This document shows positions 23,748 to 31,360 of a stretch of DNA of 37,597 bases, piece by piece. The position numbers were made by a program, and so were the translations under genes. The notes beneath the pieces are model-generated. The model worked only from the letters and a program-made list of their open reading frames with translations. It ran no database searches and was not told where the DNA came from. This DNA is from Chryseobacterium sp. SC28 (GTDB taxonomy: Bacteria; Bacteroidota; Bacteroidia; Flavobacteriales; Weeksellaceae). Location of the stretch: assembly GCF_003932955.1 (NCBI RefSeq), contig NZ_QOVY01000014.1:35549-73145 (forward strand), in the 5' to 3' direction. Position 1 is the stretch's first letter; every line of letters begins with the position of its first letter.

Positions 23748-24026
23748 ATGTCAGTACAACTTTACTCCCACTCCAAATCCGATTTGGAAAAAGCGGTTGA
23801 AATCATTCTAAAGAAAGCAACCGAATTTACATTGCCGACTAACAAAGCAGAAGAACAACCCGAAGATTTAATTTCTCAAATCGAAGCTACAAAATTTCTG
23901 CATATTTCTGTTCCGACAATTATTGAATGGCGAAAAAACAAGAATCTGCCCCATTACAATTTTAATGGTCGTTACTTTTATTCTAAAAAGGAACTTTTGG
24001 AATACGGAAAAAATCAAAGAAAGTAA
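23748..24026 (+). CDS. Small HTH protein, excisionase/MerR-like (HTH_17)
   Basis: 92 residues. The C-terminal half (LISQIEATKFLHISVPTIIEWRKNKNLPHYNFNGRYFYSKKELLEYGKNQ) is the winged-helix domain used by excisionases and small element regulators; the N-terminal 40 residues are helical and charged. The place next to the integrase and directly after the decamer array makes a recombination directionality factor or regulator of the element likely. No catalytic residues are expected. Whether it binds the array is inference. Confidence 0.82.
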   Translation: MSVQLYSHSKSDLEKAVEIILKKATEFTLPTNKAEEQPEDLISQIEATKFLHISVPTIIEWRKNKNLPHYNFNGRYFYSKKELLEYGKNQRK

Positions 24027-24087
24027 ACGGTCAGTTTGCACTGTATAATTTCTATTGTATAACAATTCGTATTAAAAACCTTTTAAA

Positions 24088-25314
24088 ATGAGCAAAATAC
24101 CTTATATCCGAGTCGGAACCACCTATTACAAAATCATAGAAAAACCATTAATTTCGGGGGACACAACCTCGGTCTTGGTGCGTTGGAATCGCGAAACAAT
24201 CATTAGCGATCACGGCAAATCTTTCCTTTCGTCGATTTCAAAATATGATGGTTTTTGCTGTATCCCGGAGCATTTAGATTATCAACAAATTGTTCGCGGT
24301 TTTTATAATATTTACAACGAAATTCCATTCTCTCCTTCATCTGAAAACGAAAACATCAAAAATGAAATTCCTTTTTCTTTGAATTTTGTGAAGCATATTT
24401 TCGGGGAACAATTGGAATTGGGTTTAGATTATTTGAAAATCCTTCTTCAATATCCCACGCAAATTTTACCGATTCTTTGTTTAGTTTCCAAAGAAAGAGC
24501 TACTGGAAAATCAACTTTCATTAAATGGTTGAAAGAAATTTTCGGGTTGAATATGACTTACATTAAAGGTGATTCGTTCGGAAGTCAATTTAATTCCGAT
24601 TGGGCGGCAATGCTCATCGTAGCGATTGATGAAGTGTTTTTCGATAAAAAAGAGATTACAGAAAGACTAAAATATTTATCAACAACCAATAAAGATAAGT
24701 TGGAAGCGAAGGGAAAAGACCGAGAGGAAATTGATTTCTTCGCCAAGTTTATTTTGTGTTCCAATAACGAAGAAAATTTTATTCAAATCGATGAAAACGA
24801 AATCAGGTTTTGGATTCTGAAAATCAATCCCATAAAATCTGAAAACACCGAATTTTTAGAAAATTTGAAAATTGAAATTCCTCTATTTCTAAGATTCTTG
24901 ATTAACAGAGCTTTCTTTTCACCCAAAAAGACAAGAATGTGGTTTGCTTCTGAAGAAATAAAAACCAAAGCATTGCAAAAATTGGTCTTCAAAAACGCCA
25001 ACAAACTAGAATACAAAATAGTAGAACTGTTGTTTGAATTTTTTGAATCGAATGATGAGAATGAAATCAATGTAGTTCCGCAAGATATTCTAAATATGCT
25101 TACTAAAATGTTTAAGCAAACGTATTTTACAAGAAATGATGTCCGAAACATTTTGAAAGACAAATGGAAATTAGAACCACAGAAAAATGGATTGACTTAC
25201 ATAAGATATGATATTGACTATTCTGGAAATTTTTGTCAAAATAATTCTGTCGGACGATATTTCACCATTACTAAAAATTTTATTTCAACCAAATCTGTTG
25301 ATTTGTTGAATTAA
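24088..25314 (+). CDS. SF3-type primase-helicase of a mobile element
   Basis: 408 residues. A superfamily 3 ATPase core is visible: Walker A SKERATGKST (134-143), Walker B MLIVAIDE (175-182) and motif C KFILCSNNEE (220-229). The C-terminal part (310-400) looks like a winged DNA-binding region (LLFEFFESNDENEINVVPQDILNMLTKMF...YFTRNDVRNILKDKW). Proteins of this type unwind the origin of plasmids, phages and satellites. The N-terminal 95 residues have no recognisable primase motif. An iteron-rich segment directly follows the gene, and a separate toprim primase lies beyond that. Together they form the replication module of the island. Confidence 0.85.
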   Translation: MSKIPYIRVGTTYYKIIEKPLISGDTTSVLVRWNRETIISDHGKSFLSSISKYDGFCCIPEHLDYQQIVRGFYNIYNEIPFSPSSENENIKNEIPFSLNFVKHIFGEQLELGLDYLKILLQYPTQILPILCLVSKERATGKSTFIKWLKEIFGLNMTYIKGDSFGSQFNSDWAAMLIVAIDEVFFDKKEITERLKYLSTTNKDKLEAKGKDREEIDFFAKFILCSNNEENFIQIDENEIRFWILKINPIKSENTEFLENLKIEIPLFLRFLINRAFFSPKKTRMWFASEEIKTKALQKLVFKNANKLEYKIVELLFEFFESNDENEINVVPQDILNMLTKMFKQTYFTRNDVRNILKDKWKLEPQKNGLTYIRYDIDYSGNFCQNNSVGRYFTITKNFISTKSVDLLN

Positions 25315-25349
25315 TTGCTTAAAGAAAAGAATATCAAACAATTAATACT

Positions 25350-25499
25350 TCAACAAACTCCTCAACAAACTAAAAAAACATAAATATTTGTTGAGTTTTT
25401 GTTGAGCAAAATAATTCCACTTTGTTGAATTGTTGAACTTTTGTTGAGCTAATGAATATTTATTAGTCAAATTGTTATAGTATTTTTTCAACAATTCAA
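25350..25499. repeat. Iteron cluster, candidate replication origin of the island
   Basis: The octamer TTTGTTGA (or its complement TCAACAAA, with small variants) occurs about eight times: 25350, 25362, 25387, 25398, 25421, 25429, 25440 and 25488. The two left copies and the right copy are inverted relative to the central ones. The segment is AT-rich, non-coding, and lies between the helicase and primase genes. Confidence 0.65.
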
Positions 25500-25538
25500 C
25501 GAAAAATTACCCATCACTAACTCGGAAAATCTACACCT

Positions 25539-26420
25539 ATGAACTGCAAACAATTCAATTCCATAAAATTGGAAGAAGTCCTCCAAATTCTCGGACACCA
25601 TCCAACAAAACAAACGGAAAAAGAAGCGTGGTTTCTCAATCCTTTTGCCACAGAAAATCACGCCTCTTTTAAAATCAATAAAAATCTAAACTATTGGTAT
25701 TTGCATTCCGAAGGAATCGGCGGAAACAATGTCAATTTTATGAAAAAATATCTGAATGCTTCAGTAAAAGAAGTTTTGGAATGGGCAGAAAAGCAAAATT
25801 TCTCTTCTTTTCAACAGCAGAATTTTCAAAATCAGAACTTAGAAAATTTGCATAAAAATTATGAAATTCTTGAAATTAAAAACGTTCAGCATTCTGCACT
25901 TTTGGAATATTTGAACGAAAGAAAAGTGGCAAACCAAACTGCGTTTTTGCAGGAAATCCATTACCGAATAAATGGTAAAAATTACTTCGGAATCGGTTTT
26001 AAAAACGATTCTGGTGGTTACGAAATTCGCAATAAATACGCCAAAATGTGTTTAGGAAAAAAAGATAGTACCACGATAAAAAACAATTCAAAAAGTGTAA
26101 AAATATTTGAAGGATTTTTTGATTTTCTTTCTTTTAAAAGCGTTGAAGAATATTTGGAAAAAGAACCTTCCGATTACATTGTTTTGAATTCCGTTTCGAT
26201 GATTTCTGCGATTAAAAACTCCCTCGAAAATTACGAAAACATTGAACTTTATTTTGATAATGACGAAGCAGGAAACAGAGCTGTAGAAATGTTAAAAAAT
26301 GAAGTGAAAAATGTGGAAGACGGTAGGATTTTGTACAAGGATTTTAAGGATTTGAATGAATATCTTACTCGGAAAACCAATGAAGTTCAACAACAATATA
26401 AACCGAGATTCAAGAGATGA
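25539..26420 (+). CDS. Toprim-domain DNA primase of a mobile element
   Basis: 293 residues. The N-terminal part (WFLNPFATENHASFKINKNLNYWYLHSEGIGGN) has the layout of a DnaG-type zinc-finger domain, but the zinc-binding cysteines are missing, as in many Bacteroidota element primases. The toprim core is present: VKIFEGFFDFLSF (187-199, catalytic Glu191) and IELYFDNDEAGNRAVEML (235-252, Asp240 and Asp242). It would make primers for island replication. The gene overlaps the next start codon by 4 nt (ATGA). It follows the iteron cluster and shares its operon with the winged-helix protein. Confidence 0.85.
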   Translation: MNCKQFNSIKLEEVLQILGHHPTKQTEKEAWFLNPFATENHASFKINKNLNYWYLHSEGIGGNNVNFMKKYLNASVKEVLEWAEKQNFSSFQQQNFQNQNLENLHKNYEILEIKNVQHSALLEYLNERKVANQTAFLQEIHYRINGKNYFGIGFKNDSGGYEIRNKYAKMCLGKKDSTTIKNNSKSVKIFEGFFDFLSFKSVEEYLEKEPSDYIVLNSVSMISAIKNSLENYENIELYFDNDEAGNRAVEMLKNEVKNVEDGRILYKDFKDLNEYLTRKTNEVQQQYKPRFKR

Positions 26421-27061
26421 AAAATGCCCAAAATTTCCCCCGAAACTTATTTGAAAAAATCTTTGAATTAAATTCCAAAAACAAAATTGGAGCAAATACG
26501 ATTGCGGTTTTCACTTTTATCCTCTACCAATGCGAAGATTTGCAAAAGGAAATTGTATTGTCGGATTATCAAATGGCAAGAGAACTTGGGCTTTCCAGAC
26601 AAACGATCATTACGGCAAAAAATAAGCTCAAGCATTTAGGTCTTTTGGAATTTAGTAGAAATCGAGGATTTCCGAACCGTTTCATTTTGAAAGGAGATGA
26701 ATTGCCAAAAAAAGCACCAAAAAACGTAGAAACAAAAGAAATTCCGATAAAAGAATCCGCGCAAAATTCAGAACCAAATATTGATGCAAATCACTCATTT
26801 TCCAAATATCCTAATCTAAAACAGTTTATGAATTTCGCCAAGACCTTAGACGAATATTCTGAAAAATTAGACGATGTATTGATTCAAAAATTTCATCAAT
26901 GGGAAGAAGCCGATTGGAAAAACGGATTAGGAAGACCAATTTTGGATTGGCAAATTGTTCTCAAGAAAAATCTAACGATGCTCGAGTTATTCTCCACATC
27001 AAAAGATGAGGGTTCTTTTCCACATAAAATCCCAAACATCAAAAGACCAAAACTGGACTAA
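26417..27061 (+). CDS. Winged-helix replication-initiator-like protein
   Basis: 214 residues. Residues 20-85 (IGANTIAVFTFILYQCEDLQKEIVLSDYQMARELGLSRQTIITAKNKLKHLGLLEF) form a winged helix like those in phage replisome organisers. A linker follows, and the C-terminus (FHQWEEADWKNGLGRPILDWQIVLKKNLTML) resembles the C-terminal domain of DnaT/DnaD-like helicase loaders, with the W-x-x-x-L-K pattern. It is coupled to the primase gene (4-nt overlap). The likely job is origin binding or helicase loading for the island. Its stop codon lies in a 24-nt tandem repeat. Confidence 0.7.
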   Translation: MKNAQNFPRNLFEKIFELNSKNKIGANTIAVFTFILYQCEDLQKEIVLSDYQMARELGLSRQTIITAKNKLKHLGLLEFSRNRGFPNRFILKGDELPKKAPKNVETKEIPIKESAQNSEPNIDANHSFSKYPNLKQFMNFAKTLDEYSEKLDDVLIQKFHQWEEADWKNGLGRPILDWQIVLKKNLTMLELFSTSKDEGSFPHKIPNIKRPKLD

Positions 27062-27091
27062 AATAAGCAACCCGAACTGGTCTAAAATAAG
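27051..27091. repeat. Direct repeat straddling the stop codon of the winged-helix gene
   Basis: AACTGGACTAAAATAAG (27051-27067) recurs as AACTGGTCTAAAATAAG (27075-27091), 24 nt apart. The GGACTAA element resembles the decamers at 23586-23670. Confidence 0.5.
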
Positions 27092-27460
27092 GTAGTCTAA
27101 ATACCATTTTTAAATTCTAAAATTTTCATAGCAAGATGTGTCTTTGTTCGTACAAAATTTTCATTTTTTACTACCAAAGACGTTCTTGCCTTTTCTGGGA
27201 AAAGGGTAAAAAACCTCGGAACTCGTTTTTTTTTGTTTCTGAAATTCGATCTTTTTTTAGAATTAAGCAACCTGAAATTTGCGTAAGAATTTTTGATACA
27301 ATTGCGGGTGAAAAGAAAAAAAATGCAATGAAAATGTGATGATAATTTTGAAAAAAGCACAAAAATATTGTAGTTCCTAATTAAAAAATCTTTTAATGCT
27401 AATCTTTTTTTAGGCTCATATAAGGATATAAAAGTAACTATAAAAATAAATGCTTTTTTC
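27092..27460. other. AT-rich non-coding spacer between replication module and defence operon
   Basis: About 370 nt with long A and T runs. A minus-strand frame (27097-27513) exists but has a composition typical of random AT-rich DNA (many Phe, Lys, Asn, Leu). I see no gene and no clear terminator. Confidence 0.5.
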
Positions 27461-27491
27461 TTGTGCACGTGAAGAATGTTCAATAAATTTG
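27461..27491 (+). promoter_or_regulatory. Promoter of the AbiE-methylase-kinase operon
   Basis: TTG (27461-27463), 20 nt, then TAAATTTG (27484-27491), matching the Bacteroidota consensus. The -7 box is overlapped by the first half-site of the operator. Confidence 0.7.
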
Positions 27492-27529
27492 AGCGTTCAT
27501 TGTCACTGAACAATTCATTTTATTGAACA
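27477..27529. promoter_or_regulatory. Four-half-site operator before abiEi
   Basis: Perfect 11-bp arms TGTTCAATAAA (27477-27487) and TTTATTGAACA (27519-27529) enclose an inner pair GTTCA (27495-27499) and TGAAC (27507-27511). The hexamer half-sites start at 27477, 27494, 27507 and 27524, so each side has a 17-nt step. It covers the -7 box and the leader. AbiEi proteins are known to bind inverted repeats in their own promoter. Confidence 0.75.
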
Positions 27530-27531
27530 AT

Positions 27532-28512
27532 ATGCATAAAGAAACGGACATAATTTACGAAGCAATAGCCAATCTGGAAGAGATCACTGGATTGACAATT
27601 AGTATTGAAACTACTCGTCCACAGTATGATGCTATCATCAACGTGGGTAATCATACGTTTTATGCGGAGGCAAAAACCAATGCAAGAAAATCGAATATAG
27701 GATTAATCTTATCAAAATTTCAAGAATTGGATATGAACAAAAATTGGTTATTGGTGGCAGATTATCTAGCTAAAGATGTGGCAGAGGTTCTTCAACAGCA
27801 AAATTACAATTACATAGATGTGGCAGGCAATGCACATATTAAAGTAGGTGAACTTTTCATTTTTATTGAAGGACAAAAGAAAAAGTCAAAAGAAAAGAAA
27901 AATCAAAGCCGCGCTTTTCAAGAAGCGGGATTAAAGTTATTGCTGCTATTGATTTCAGACCCACTAAGTCTTCAAACATCTTACCGTGAGTTAGCTGATA
28001 AAACGGGTATTTCTTTGGGATCTGTAAGCAATATTTTCACAGAATTAAAAGCCACAGGTTTTCTATTAACAACTAACAACAAAAGGGTTCTTAAAAACAG
28101 GGATGTGCTTTTGGATCGCTGGGTAGTTGCTTATAATGAAATTCTAAAGCCAAGAATGCTTCGTAAAAAATACCGCCTTGCAAACGAAGATCGTAATTTT
28201 ATTAATGTCAATACAGCGGAATTTGGATTTATATGGGGAGGAGAAGCAGCAGCAGGTATTATTACCAATTACCTTAAATCAGATCAATATATCATATATT
28301 ATGATGAAGATTTGCCAACACTGGTTAGAAATCTAAGGCTTATCCCAGATAACAACGGTAATATTGAAGTTTACAATACGTTTTGGACTAAAGATCTGAA
28401 CCTGAAATACCATAATACTGCACCACCGTTAGTTGTATATGCCGATTTAATGGGTTCTAATAGCAGTAGAAATATCGAAACTGCAAAAATTATTTTAGAA
28501 AATGGATTATAA
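27532..28512 (+). CDS. AbiEi-family antitoxin and transcriptional regulator (type IV TA)
   Basis: 326 residues. The N-terminal half has a nuclease-like fold fragment (YDAIINVGNHTFYAEAKTNARKSNIGLILSKFQEL, with D...E-x-K) seen in AbiEi_2-type proteins. A winged helix follows at about 145-190 (YRELADKTGISLGSVSNIFTELKATGFL), then the C-terminal antitoxin domain (FGFIWGGEAAAGIITNYLKSDQYIIYYDE...LRLIPDNNG). In AbiE systems this protein represses the operon and neutralises the AbiEii nucleotidyltransferase without forming a stable complex. I chose ATG 27532; the upstream in-frame TTG 27523 lies inside the operator. It overlaps the next gene by 11 nt. Confidence 0.88.
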   Translation: MHKETDIIYEAIANLEEITGLTISIETTRPQYDAIINVGNHTFYAEAKTNARKSNIGLILSKFQELDMNKNWLLVADYLAKDVAEVLQQQNYNYIDVAGNAHIKVGELFIFIEGQKKKSKEKKNQSRAFQEAGLKLLLLLISDPLSLQTSYRELADKTGISLGSVSNIFTELKATGFLLTTNNKRVLKNRDVLLDRWVVAYNEILKPRMLRKKYRLANEDRNFINVNTAEFGFIWGGEAAAGIITNYLKSDQYIIYYDEDLPTLVRNLRLIPDNNGNIEVYNTFWTKDLNLKYHNTAPPLVVYADLMGSNSSRNIETAKIILENGL

Positions 28513-29344
28513 TATATCAAGTGAAAAACTGGAGCATCCACTATTAAAAAAACTATTGGATGAGCTGATTCCCGTATTTCAAAAATTGGAAATCAAGTTT
28601 TTCATCATTGGAGCAACCGCAAGGGATATCATTATAGAACTTCACGGAGAAAAATCTGGTAGAAGGACTCAAGACATAGATATTGCCATAGTTGTGGATA
28701 AATGGGAAGAGTTTTCAACTATAGAGAAAGAAATAATACAATTGTCTAATTTTGAAAAAGATCCAAAACAACAGCAACGATTTTTGTATCTAAATGATTT
28801 TCAATTAGATATAGTTCCGTATGGTGGGATTACAACAGCTGAAGACAAAATCTTCTGGCCACCAGATCAGTCTTTTGCAATGACTGTATTAGGTTTTGAA
28901 GAAGCTGAAAAAGATTTGGTCAGGATTAAAATAGATGATACGCTGGAAATTGATATTGTTTCATTGGCAGGAATTTTCATTTTGAAATTGGTTGCCTGGA
29001 AAGACAGACATCATAAAGGCAATAAAGACGCGGATGATATGGGATTTATTCTTTTAAACTATCTAAACATCCACGAAGAAAGAGCAGCTATGGAACATTA
29101 TGAAGAGGTATATGAAATAGAAGAGTTTACAATAACAAAAGCTGGTTCAGCTCTGTTAGGTATTGATATAAATATTCTCTTATCTGACAATGATACTAAT
29201 AAAGCAAAATTAAAAACGATTATCGAGACAGAGATAAATTTGAAAGAAGACAGTATTCTGTTTAATCAAATTGTGGAAACAAACAAAGTCCAATATGATG
29301 ATATGCTGGATTGCTTTCAAATCCTCAATCAAAAAATAAAGTAA
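28502..29344 (+). CDS. AbiEii-like nucleotidyltransferase (type IV toxin)
   Basis: 280 residues of the DNA polymerase beta-type nucleotidyltransferase fold. Motifs are FFIIGATARD (33-42), TQDIDIAI (56-63; Asp58 and Asp60 as metal ligands), FQLDIVPYGG (third Asp, 103) and KLVAWKDRHHKGNKDADDM (162-180). These match AbiEii/COG-type toxins that transfer nucleotides to RNA, including tRNA acceptor ends in related families, blocking growth on phage infection. All catalytic acids are present. The start overlaps abiEi by 11 nt and the stop shares one base with the methylase start codon, so toxin and methylase are translated as a unit. Confidence 0.85.
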   Translation: MDYNISSEKLEHPLLKKLLDELIPVFQKLEIKFFIIGATARDIIIELHGEKSGRRTQDIDIAIVVDKWEEFSTIEKEIIQLSNFEKDPKQQQRFLYLNDFQLDIVPYGGITTAEDKIFWPPDQSFAMTVLGFEEAEKDLVRIKIDDTLEIDIVSLAGIFILKLVAWKDRHHKGNKDADDMGFILLNYLNIHEERAAMEHYEEVYEIEEFTITKAGSALLGIDINILLSDNDTNKAKLKTIIETEINLKEDSILFNQIVETNKVQYDDMLDCFQILNQKIK

Positions 29345-31350
29345 TGAGAACCAATAATACGAAAGAACAAATACTAGAAGATAATTACGTGATGTGCATT
29401 CTTACGGAAAAACAGAGAAAAGCAACATCACAAGAAAATAATCTACAGTCTATTATCCGTATGCTCAACGAAGAGTATGGTTTTGATCTGACTGATATGG
29501 AACGGGATTTTAATATTATTTACACTGATCCAGATACTGGGAAAAATAAAAAGCAAAAGATTGATCTAGCTATTTTTGAAAAAGGTAAATCGCACGATCA
29601 GGATTTTATTATTCGAATTGCTATCGTACAAGATGAAAAGATAAAAGAAAACGACAAGAAAAAAGGTGTAATCATCACCTTAGAAAATACACTTGCAGCT
29701 GTTGCTAGTTGTGAGTTTGGTTTATGGACAAATGGCACAGATATCAAATATTTACAACGAGAGGAAGATGATTTTGGTTATGATACCTTTTCTGATTTAT
29801 CCGACTTTCCAGGGTTTGGAGAAACTTTAGATGATTTAAATCGTGGTGATCGTTCACATAGTCGTAAGCCCGCAAACGATTCCTTAATCAAAGTTTTTAA
29901 ACGTTCTCACGATTATATTTATGGAAATGAAGGTCGAAAGAAAGATGCGTTTTGGCAACTGCTTTATCTTATTTTCTGTAAATTGTATGATGAAAAAAGG
30001 CGTTTTATGCCTTTACCAGATGGTATTTCTTATCGCCGTTTTTTTTGGGTGGGTGTAAAAGAACAAAACACCGCTGAAGGTAGAAAAGCCGTTGCAGAAA
30101 GAATTAAGAAAATTTTTATAGATCTAAAAAAGCCAGATGGTCCCTTTTCGGATGTCTTTGACGGGAATGAAGCTATAGAATTGACTGACAAAGGAATAGC
30201 ATTTATTGCTGGAGAGTTAGCAAAATACTCTTTCCTTGATGCTTCTGTAGATGTGAAAGGATTGGCTTACGAAACGATTGTAAGTAACACATTGAAACAA
30301 GAGGCTGGTCAGTTCTTCACTCCTCGTAATATCATTAAAGCGATGGTAGAAATGATGAACCCAACAGAAAATACCCGAGTGCTGGATCCTGCCTGTGGTT
30401 CTGGAGGTTTTTTGATAATGGTATTGGATCACGTTCGCAAGCAAATAGCAGAAAAACTATATCCGGAAATTACCGATGAAGTTTTACTTGCCGCAAAATA
30501 TAATACTCCAGAAGTAAACGAAAGAGTTCGCGAATATGCCGAAAACAGCATTTTCGGTTTTGATTTTGACCCTGATTTAAAGAAAGCGGCACGAATGAAT
30601 ATGGTAATGGCTGGTGACGGACACGCCAATATCTTTCACGTTAATTCTTTGGCTTATCCCAACTGGGAGCATCCTACCGAAATTCAAAAGATTGAAAAAG
30701 CAATCAATCGAAGTTTAAAGACAATGAAAGATGATGAAGGTGTTTATGGTAATAGTGCTAGAGGAAAATTTGATATCATATTTACCAACCCACCTTTTGG
30801 TGCAAAAGTAAAAGTCGATGAGGATATTGCGGTTAAGTATGAATTATCCAGATATTCAAATGCTCCCGAAGTTTTATTTATAGAAGCTTGTTACAACTTC
30901 TTGAAAGAAGATGGTAAAATGGCTATTGTATTGCCAGATGGTATTTTAGGGAATCCTAACACCTTACCTGTAAGAGAATGGATATTAGATAAATTCAAAA
31001 TATTAGCTTCGGTAGATTTGGCTGTAGAAGCATTTCTCCCACAAGTGGGTGTACAAGCTTCGCTTTTGTTCTTACAAAAAAAATCTGCCAACGAGCGTAA
31101 TATTGCCCACGAAGGAGAAGAAGATTACGATGTGTTTATGGCAATAGCCGAAAAGTTAGGTAAAGACCGAAGAGGAAATCCGATCTATTTGCGAGATGAA
31201 GATGGAGCTGAAATTATTTTCCCAGTGGAAAATAAATATGTAGCCTACCGACCGGAAGATGGGAAGCCGATTGTAAAAACACGTGTTGAAAAACAGCGTG
31301 TTTTAGATGATGATTTGCCTAAGATTTCAAAGGCGTATATGGAATTTTAA
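29344..31350 (+). CDS. HsdM-like N6-adenine DNA methyltransferase with HsdR_N-like N-terminus
   Basis: 668 residues. The methylase core has QFFTPR (323-328), SAM-binding DPACGSGGF (348-356) and the catalytic NPPF (482-485), as in type I modification subunits; ILPDGIL-type motif VLPDGILGN follows at 529-537. Residues about 20-140 (MERDFNIIYTDPDTGKNKKQKIDLAIFEK...FIIRIAIVQDEK...GLWTNGTDI) resemble the HsdR N-terminal domain. The usual E-x-K is not seen where expected (IAIVQDEK, 92-99), so this domain is probably not a nuclease. I chose ATG 29344, overlapping the previous stop, over an internal ATG at 29311. The specificity gene follows after 10 nt. No HsdR motor gene is present in the window. 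Confidence 0.92.
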   Translation: MRTNNTKEQILEDNYVMCILTEKQRKATSQENNLQSIIRMLNEEYGFDLTDMERDFNIIYTDPDTGKNKKQKIDLAIFEKGKSHDQDFIIRIAIVQDEKIKENDKKKGVIITLENTLAAVASCEFGLWTNGTDIKYLQREEDDFGYDTFSDLSDFPGFGETLDDLNRGDRSHSRKPANDSLIKVFKRSHDYIYGNEGRKKDAFWQLLYLIFCKLYDEKRRFMPLPDGISYRRFFWVGVKEQNTAEGRKAVAERIKKIFIDLKKPDGPFSDVFDGNEAIELTDKGIAFIAGELAKYSFLDASVDVKGLAYETIVSNTLKQEAGQFFTPRNIIKAMVEMMNPTENTRVLDPACGSGGFLIMVLDHVRKQIAEKLYPEITDEVLLAAKYNTPEVNERVREYAENSIFGFDFDPDLKKAARMNMVMAGDGHANIFHVNSLAYPNWEHPTEIQKIEKAINRSLKTMKDDEGVYGNSARGKFDIIFTNPPFGAKVKVDEDIAVKYELSRYSNAPEVLFIEACYNFLKEDGKMAIVLPDGILGNPNTLPVREWILDKFKILASVDLAVEAFLPQVGVQASLLFLQKKSANERNIAHEGEEDYDVFMAIAEKLGKDRRGNPIYLRDEDGAEIIFPVENKYVAYRPEDGKPIVKTRVEKQRVLDDDLPKISKAYMEF

Positions 31351-31360
31351 ATAATCAGGA

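Noticed and set aside
25350-25499. CRISPR or coding interpretation of the TTTGTTGA cluster
   Set aside because: Copies are 8 nt, in both orientations and unevenly spaced, which fits iterons only.
27097-27513. 138-residue minus-strand frame in the spacer before abiEi
   Set aside because: Composition (Phe, Lys, Asn, Leu runs) is that of random AT-rich DNA, and its start lies in the abiEi operator.
27523-27531. TTG 27523 as abiEi start
   Set aside because: It lies within the right arm of the operator; ATG 27532 gives a normal N-terminus.
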